Shown here: piece by piece, positions 60,701-64,000 of the stretch
Layout: each line of letters starts with the position of its first letter
Numbering within the stretch: the stretch's first letter is position 1
Assembly (NCBI RefSeq): GCF_029910235.1
Contig: NZ_CP112874.1
Location: 3,410,001-3,474,000 of the forward strand
Direction of reading: 5' to 3'
From: Pseudanabaena galeata CCNP1313
Lineage (GTDB): Bacteria; Cyanobacteriota; Cyanobacteriia; Pseudanabaenales; Pseudanabaenaceae
DNA: 64,000 nt
Notes under the pieces: generated by a model
What the model was told of the DNA's origin: nothing
The model's database searches: none
The model's input: the letters and a program-made list of their open reading frames with translations, nothing else
Program-made: the position numbers and the translations under genes

Positions 60701-62224
60701 TCTGAACAGGATGCGTTAGCCGAGTACTTGGGTGATCGGTTTGATGTAGTGCCATTTAATGCGGCTGATGTTAAGCCAGCCCAAGACACTCGCATCCAGA
60801 ACCTCAGCGTTCGCAACGACAGTGTTTTCAATGCTACGGGCGTAACTCAAAGTACTCCAGGCGTAATTGAATTTACAGGTGGATCTGGCATTACCCAAAT
60901 TGAATTTAACATTACCAAAGTCAATAGCTCCACGGTCAATGAGCTTGTGGTGTTTGAGGTAGACGGATCTGGAACTACCCCCGATCTCAAATTGCTCCTA
61001 GAAAACAATCGCGCTCGGGTCATTTCTTCCGTGATCAGCGACCGTCCTGATGGCTTTGGGTTTGATGAAGATTCGAGAACTCTGGGATTTGCCCCAAATG
61101 CAAAACTTGGCTTTGCAATCATCAAGAATGGTACTGCTGATGATATTTTGTTTGACAAGCCTAGAGAAATCGTTTTTTCGACCACAACCACAACTCTAAT
61201 CTCAGATGTCATTCCAAGTGGCTTTAGGATTAACTTTGAAGGCTTCGAGATTGATGCGACTGCTTCTACATCTTCTAGGGCTGTAGGCTCTGGACTTCAA
61301 GACAATAATCAAGGCGAAGTACTCGATTTGCGCTCTCTATCTGGTGATGTGAATGTTAACTTCACAGTCTTCCGCGAAGCTGCATTTAACAATACTGTGG
61401 GCTTCTACCGTGTGGCTAATACGGATGGTGGAATTGATGTCGATGGCGATGGCATAATTGACTTCACTCCTGGGCAAAGTGGTTATGCTAGAGCTGCGAT
61501 TGAAAACCGTATCAAATCGATTGACCTCAGTGTAGCCAATCAAGGAACTGCGATTTTTGATGACAAGGTTCTTACAGGTGGAAGCATCTTTGCTCCATTC
61601 ATCATCAGTGATGGAACTGCTGATCAGTTCTTGAGTGGTCAGGTTAGCCAAGCTTACTTCGCTTACCTCGAAGCCAATCCTGACAATGTGGATCACATTC
61701 GTTTACTTGGTGATAATACCTTCGGTTTTGAGGATTTGCCAGGTGGCGGAGACTTTGACTATAACGACATTGTTCTTAAGGTCGATGTCTCAGCCAATAA
61801 AGTTATTACTGGTGATGATGGCGACAATATTCTCCGTGGCGGATTCGGTAATGACACGCTAATTGGAGGCTTGGGCGCAGATACTCTTGTTGGAGGTTTT
61901 GGCAATGACACCCTTTTCCTTGGACTTAATGACGGAGCTACGGATACCGTTGTCTACAGCCTCGGTGATGGTAGCGATGTGGTGAACCAATTCCTACGTG
62001 GATTAGGAGGCGATTTACTTCAGTTTAATAACATCGCTGCTATTGATGTGAGTACTGTTGGTGGCAACACTCAGTTCCTCTTGGGTGATGGTGTTACTGG
62101 TAATGTTGGATTTGCAAGTGGTTCCCTCTTGCTTACCTTGAATGGAGTCACTGGATTTACATCTAGCAATATCAATGACAACATCTTAGCTGGTTCCATT
62201 CCTACGTCCTTTAACTTCAGCTAA
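54776..62224 (+). CDS. Giant secreted phosphohydrolase: anchor-I, ExeM/NucH endonuclease, 5'-nucleotidase, DUF4114, RTX
   Basis: A 2482-residue exoprotein without a signal peptide. Order: N-terminal beta domain (1-210); choice-of-anchor I phosphatase-like domain (about 215-740); OB-like linker; ExeM/NucH endonuclease/phosphatase (about 1003-1320; LQEVQDN, GDFNEF, SDHDPI); metallophosphatase 5'-nucleotidase (about 1323-2020; GNHEFDLG, ISIKNGGGIRDN); DUF4114 (to about 2340; GFEDLPGGGDFDYNDIVLKV); RTX calcium repeats (GGFGNDTLIGGLGADTLVGG). C-terminal RTX implies type I secretion. It could strip phosphate from extracellular DNA and nucleotides. The 5'-nucleotidase has DFE for DxH and GGGSNT for GGHSHT, so its metal site is altered. 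Confidence 0.93.
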   Translation: MAAISLTTGTTYTQNFDTLASAGTSSTLPNGWEILEVGTSGNVNGQYTAGTGSSNSGDTYSFGASGSPERALGGLQSGTLNPTIGASFINDTGSTITALNIGFTGEQWRLGALNRSDRLDFQYSLDASSLTTGTWTDVNALDFTAPTTTGTVGALDGNAVANSTAIANSIAGLSIPAGATVWIRWTDVNASGADDGLAIDNFSITPITGASPAADVTIESSFLNKVGSATSTTASEIPAFDPASKKLYVVASSKVDIYSVSNNGELAITSGDNGLDPGFPIPTGTVVAPNSVSIQNGLVAVAFDIRDTAPPNTIRRGRVSFYRASDDAFLGSVEIGFLPDMLTFTPDGTKILVANEGEPNEDYSDDPEGSVSVITIDSLNLAGGTISTTVQEAGFTSFNSQFAELKAAGVRLIGPVGTTVAQDVEPEYIAVSADGKTAAITLQENNAIAFLDIATATITDIKPLGLKDHSLAGNGLDVSDRDVDGTSGGGGKINIQNWPVFGMYQPDAIASFVSGGNTFYIIANEGDARVRPTADGIIAGQDEGDIYNEEVRVGSGSYVLAPDVFSNAAELKLPQNLGRLTVSNKSGDIDNDGQFEQIHAFGGRSFAILDSNGNIVFDSGDQFEQIIAKVAPATFNGDPNSSGNLQLDSRSDNKGPEPEGVTTGVINGRTYAFIGLERVGDVIVYEVTNPTAPTFVQYINTPEDRRVEGLIFVSATDSPTGNPLLITAAEGSNTVAVFSVNVGTRISDIQGSGHISPLVGQVVSGVAGIVTAVDSNGFYLQDPTPDADEATSEGIFVFTSSAPTVQVGDSVKVNGTVSEFTPGGASSGNLSITQISGSPTVTILSSGNPLPAAIILGNGGRVPPTQVIEDDAFGSFDPSTDGIDFYEALEGMRVTIQDAVAVSPTNRFGEIFALANQGAGATGLSDRGTINISPTDFNPERIQIDDSNVSPGATPLVKVGDRLGDVTGVVSYNFGNYEVQFTQAFTPVSGGLEPETTTLTKSSNKLTVASYNVLNLDPNDADGDADIANGRFTAIAQQIVNNLASPDIISLQEVQDNSGSANNGVTAADVTLQTLINAIVAAGGETYEFIDNTFIANNASGGQPGGNIRNAYLYNPSRVSLVEGSVEAITGDAFVGSRLPLVASFTFNGETVTLVNNHFSSKGGSSPLFGANQPSVGDEANGNGQENTNINGSLDERQAQAKAVKDYVDSMIALDANANVVVLGDFNEFEFISPLSEILTGGTTPVLTNLTNTLPEDERYSFIFEGNSQSLDHILTSNGLAAKAEFDVVHVNTEFPDTAARASDHDPIVARFNLTTVPNVPANFSMQILHGADFEAGVSDLNNILGFSAIVNKFKTATDLPANVVANTLILSAGDNYIPGAFFNASTDTSLNGVGGLGTSGAPVSGRGDIGILNAIGVQASALGNHEFDLGLNQVASIIRTGSGNPGTAFPYLSSNLDFSPETGSGRSFAATDFSTNPVAEASTIKGKIAESTVITVAGIDGILGTADDQKIGIVGATTPILPTISSSGATIVTPGNPNDFAALAAEIQKTVDLLTAQGINKIVLLSHFQQFAIESEEIAPRLKDVDILIGGGSNTRLLDDNDVLRAGDTDQGDYPILRFGTDGKPILVVNTDGNYKYVGRLVTEFDNDGVLLVDKLDSTINGAYATDAAGVNRVYGETVVAREKANANVVAIVDGISNVIASKDNVILGKTSVFLNGTRGDVRTQETNLGNLTADANLALAKQVDPTVTISIKNGGGIRDNIGALAVPTGATGADDVITLPPQPNPLAPNKEEGDISQLDLENSLRFNNGLTLITLTAQQLLWVIEHAVAGTRSGATPGQFPQVSGLSFSFDPTQQAIAFDTATGVITQEGQRVQSLAVLNEDGSLLDVIVKDGVLVGDVNRTFRTVTLNFLAGSNPANALGGDRYPFPAFVQQNAALANRVDLRGETADVNLNGVIDPAPDLPAGKFIFAPTGSEQDALAEYLGDRFDVVPFNAADVKPAQDTRIQNLSVRNDSVFNATGVTQSTPGVIEFTGGSGITQIEFNITKVNSSTVNELVVFEVDGSGTTPDLKLLLENNRARVISSVISDRPDGFGFDEDSRTLGFAPNAKLGFAIIKNGTADDILFDKPREIVFSTTTTTLISDVIPSGFRINFEGFEIDATASTSSRAVGSGLQDNNQGEVLDLRSLSGDVNVNFTVFREAAFNNTVGFYRVANTDGGIDVDGDGIIDFTPGQSGYARAAIENRIKSIDLSVANQGTAIFDDKVLTGGSIFAPFIISDGTADQFLSGQVSQAYFAYLEANPDNVDHIRLLGDNTFGFEDLPGGGDFDYNDIVLKVDVSANKVITGDDGDNILRGGFGNDTLIGGLGADTLVGGFGNDTLFLGLNDGATDTVVYSLGDGSDVVNQFLRGLGGDLLQFNNIAAIDVSTVGGNTQFLLGDGVTGNVGFASGSLLLTLNGVTGFTSSNINDNILAGSIPTSFNFS

Positions 62225-62265
62225 GCTCTTTTAGATGAGCAAAGCTCCTAAGCTTTATAAGTCTT

Positions 62266-62299
62266 AAAACATCCTGTCCGTAAATGGACAGGGTGTTTT
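62266..62299 (+). terminator. Intrinsic terminator of the exoprotein gene
   Basis: AAAACATCCTGTCC, loop GTAAAT, GGACAGGGTGTTTT followed by a T-rich run, 42 bp after the stop. A conventional 6-nt loop. Confidence 0.88.
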
Positions 62300-62380
62300 A
62301 TTTTTTTGCGATCGCCACCCACACCATAAAATAGCGATCGCATTCTCACAAATTAGCGATCGCCACAACCTAACCTATTG

Positions 62381-63205
62381 CTAGTTGTTAATATTTTTGA
62401 GCCAATTGCATAAATCTTCTAAACTTTGTAAATCAAATAAAGCTTCACTCAATACATCTAATAGTTCTGGCTCTAGTTGAAATAAAAGAACTTTAATTTC
62501 ATCGGGGATAGTTCCTAGTCTACGAGAAAGTTGTTTTAGCAGAAGCGATCGTTTACCCTCTTGAATACCTTGAGCCATACCTTCTTCTCGGGCTGTTTCA
62601 ATGACCCCATTCATGTCTCGATAATACTTTAAGCTGTTTTCATAGGACTCTCTTTCAGCTTGAGAAAAACTAGCAATTTGTGCAACTTCAAACAATTGCA
62701 AGAATACATTCTCTTGCAATTGTAAGGGTGGATCTTCTAAATCGGGTAGATGTTTCAGTAAAAATAGCCACTTATCAAAATGGTCATTTAGTTGATCAAT
62801 TGTCTTTTTAAAATTTGGTAATTCCAGATAAATAGACTTTAGTTTCTCGTAGAAAACCTTACAAATTTGATCTTTTAGTTCAACGACATGTAAAAAACTA
62901 TCATCGTTTTTATCTTCATCAAAAATAAAGTCTAAAATGCCGATGGTATAGATTGGCTCTAACTTATAATTCCAACTGCCTTTTTGTGATTGTTCTTGAA
63001 TGGGAAAAGAGGCGTAGTAAATGCTGCGATCTTTAAAGTAATTATGCTTGGCTTTCTGCATTTCAACAATGAACTTCTCGCCTTTTTCACTTTCGCAGTA
63101 AAGATCGAAGACGGCTTTGCGATCAATGGGCGTATTGCCAAGATTTTCGGTGCTACGATAGATAAGATCTTTGACTCGATGTTGAGATGGTAGTATTACA
63201 TTAAC
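62381..63205 (-). pseudogene. Rpn/PDDEXK-family transposase-like nuclease, 5' end cut by an IS
   Basis: The frame reads ILPSQHRVKDLIYRSTENLG, NTPIDRKAVFDLYCESEKGE, KFIVEMQKAKHNYFKDRSIY, with D...E.Q of the PD-(D/E)XK core, and ends EVGMAQGIQEGK-like then LSRRLG..DEI. This is the Rpn-type recombination-promoting nuclease family common in cyanobacteria. The usual first 40-50 residues (NPKTDxAFKxxFG) are missing: upstream the frame enters IS DNA near 63205 and hits a stop. An internal ATG at 63061 would give 226 residues without the catalytic Asp. Confidence 0.8.
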
Positions 63206-64000
63206 TGAGATCTTGCACCATTCCTAAAAGAGTTAAGTGGGAATGGGTTTGAGAATAATTTCAAAGCCATGACGAGCAGCAATATCGGCACTAATTTGAA
63301 GATACCTGAGAAGTTTCAACCAAAGGACAGAAGGGAATAAAACTGAAAGAGTTAAATCACAAGTAGCTTTCCAGTCCAAGATGGGAGGAATCGACCATTG
63401 ATCAATCCAATGAGCCAAAAGATAAGAAAGCAGAGAGAGGATAAGCCAACGATAAACACCAAGTTTTGTCGATTGCCCAAAACAATGCAAGCCAAAGCGA
63501 TGTTTGATGGTTTTGAAGAATCCCTCAATTGCCCAACGCTTACGCCCTAACATCACCAGATAAGCACCAGAATAAGGATGAGAAGAGACAACAAAACGTA
63601 ACTCCCGTTTACTATCGGCTCTTTTGAGCCAGAACCAAGAGATCGTCAAAGGCTGAGTTAGCCCTTCTAGCAAAATTTGTTGTCCACGTTTGCCATGACG
63701 ATAAAGTTGTTTGACGGTGCGTCCATCTTGAAGTTTACGATTGTTGCGGACACCGACAACGATGCGCCAAGACTTGGCTCGGACTGCATTGAAAAACTTC
63801 ACTGTACTAAACTCAGTATCGGCAAGGACAATCACAGTCCTGCCTTGGGTTAGTTGCTTGGGGACTGTCCTCAATAACTTACAAGCTAACTCAGAGGGAC
63901 TGGGGTATCCTTTACCTCGCCATACTCTAAAACTCCATGGCACGCGCCACTCTCCATAGACCAGATACAGTACAACCAGATGTAGTCCTCGCTTGCCGTT
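63206..64000. mobile_element. Insertion sequence, left part, running off the window
   Basis: The transposase and about 28 bp beyond its stop are present up to the junction with the Rpn gene. The left inverted repeat is probably in GGTGCAAGATCTCAG (about 63206-63220), but the right end is outside. The junction is estimated from where Rpn similarity stops. Confidence 0.75.
63233..64000 (-). CDS. IS4-like DDE transposase, partial
   Basis: Partial: the 5' end is beyond the window. The visible 255 residues start KRGLHLVVLYLVYGEWRVPW and include IVLADTEFSTVKFF (second DDE Asp) and LGRKRWAIEGFFKTIKHRFG (Glu of the YREK-like motif), followed by LHCFGQSTKLGVYRW. These features fit IS4/IS701-like transposases. 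No frameshift seen. Not closely similar to the IS4-type transposase at 27199-28227. Confidence 0.85.
   Translation of the reverse strand, partial: NGKRGLHLVVLYLVYGEWRVPWSFRVWRGKGYPSPSELACKLLRTVPKQLTQGRTVIVLADTEFSTVKFFNAVRAKSWRIVVGVRNNRKLQDGRTVKQLYRHGKRGQQILLEGLTQPLTISWFWLKRADSKRELRFVVSSHPYSGAYLVMLGRKRWAIEGFFKTIKHRFGLHCFGQSTKLGVYRWLILSLLSYLLAHWIDQWSIPPILDWKATCDLTLSVLFPSVLWLKLLRYLQISADIAARHGFEIILKPIPT

Overview
The window comes from a cyanobacterium. It carries psbA for the photosystem II D1 protein, many copies of the cyanobacterial HIP1 octamer GCGATCGC, cyanobacterial families such as the DUF3038/DUF4335 pair, and a giant secreted phosphohydrolase of a type common in that phylum. A Pseudanabaena-like lineage is possible, but this is only an impression.

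Region 1 (1-9.9 kb) is a defence and toxin-antitoxin (TA) island. It holds a PIN module flanked by a direct repeat, a HicBA pair, a minus-strand Zorya-type operon (small ORF, zorA, zorB, zorC-like, no recognisable zorD/zorE), a second PIN pair, a recD2 fragment, and three minus-strand TA modules, each preceded by a copy of the same spacer. Region 2 (9.9-26.6 kb) is mostly core: ilvN, rsmH, a two-gene giant signalling unit (Ser/Thr kinase-ATPase-GAF, then an eight-PAS hybrid histidine kinase), a C39-like protein, a HAD phosphatase and a dynamin-like GTPase. Region 3 (26.6-32.2 kb) is shaped by mobile DNA. An IS4-type element with a 9-bp target duplication sits inside a palindromic repeat, and an IS630-type element splits a MASE1 hybrid histidine kinase so cleanly that removing it restores the frame. 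Region 4 (32.3-42.5 kb) is housekeeping: an amino-acid binding protein, a Uma2 protein, an SPFH protein, plsX, fabH, a PhyH-like dioxygenase, an alpha/beta hydrolase, cysH, and nadD with an NrtR-like regulator. Region 5 (42.6-48.7 kb) is a second TA island with PIN, HigBA, two TumE-type pairs, HigB-HigA/ImmA and broken remnants, again with repeated spacers. Region 6 (49-62.2 kb) has psbA (E130 form), a GAF-LuxR regulator, DUF4335, DUF3038, rpsD and the 2482-residue exoprotein. The right edge is an Rpn-type nuclease gene truncated by an IS that runs out of the window.

The most unusual property is spread over the whole window: about thirty near-perfect intergenic palindromes. Nearly all close on a 3-nt apex, usually GAA/TTC or AAA/TTT. 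Some belong to recognisable families (117-bp, about 126-bp and about 115-bp elements). In the 115-bp family the base and apex of the hairpin are conserved and the arm length is constant at 22 bp, while the middle of the arm changes completely between copies and stays self-complementary. This, the Zorya variant without its usual effector, and the spacer-linked TA arrays are the best candidates for new biology. No tRNA, rRNA or CRISPR array was seen.
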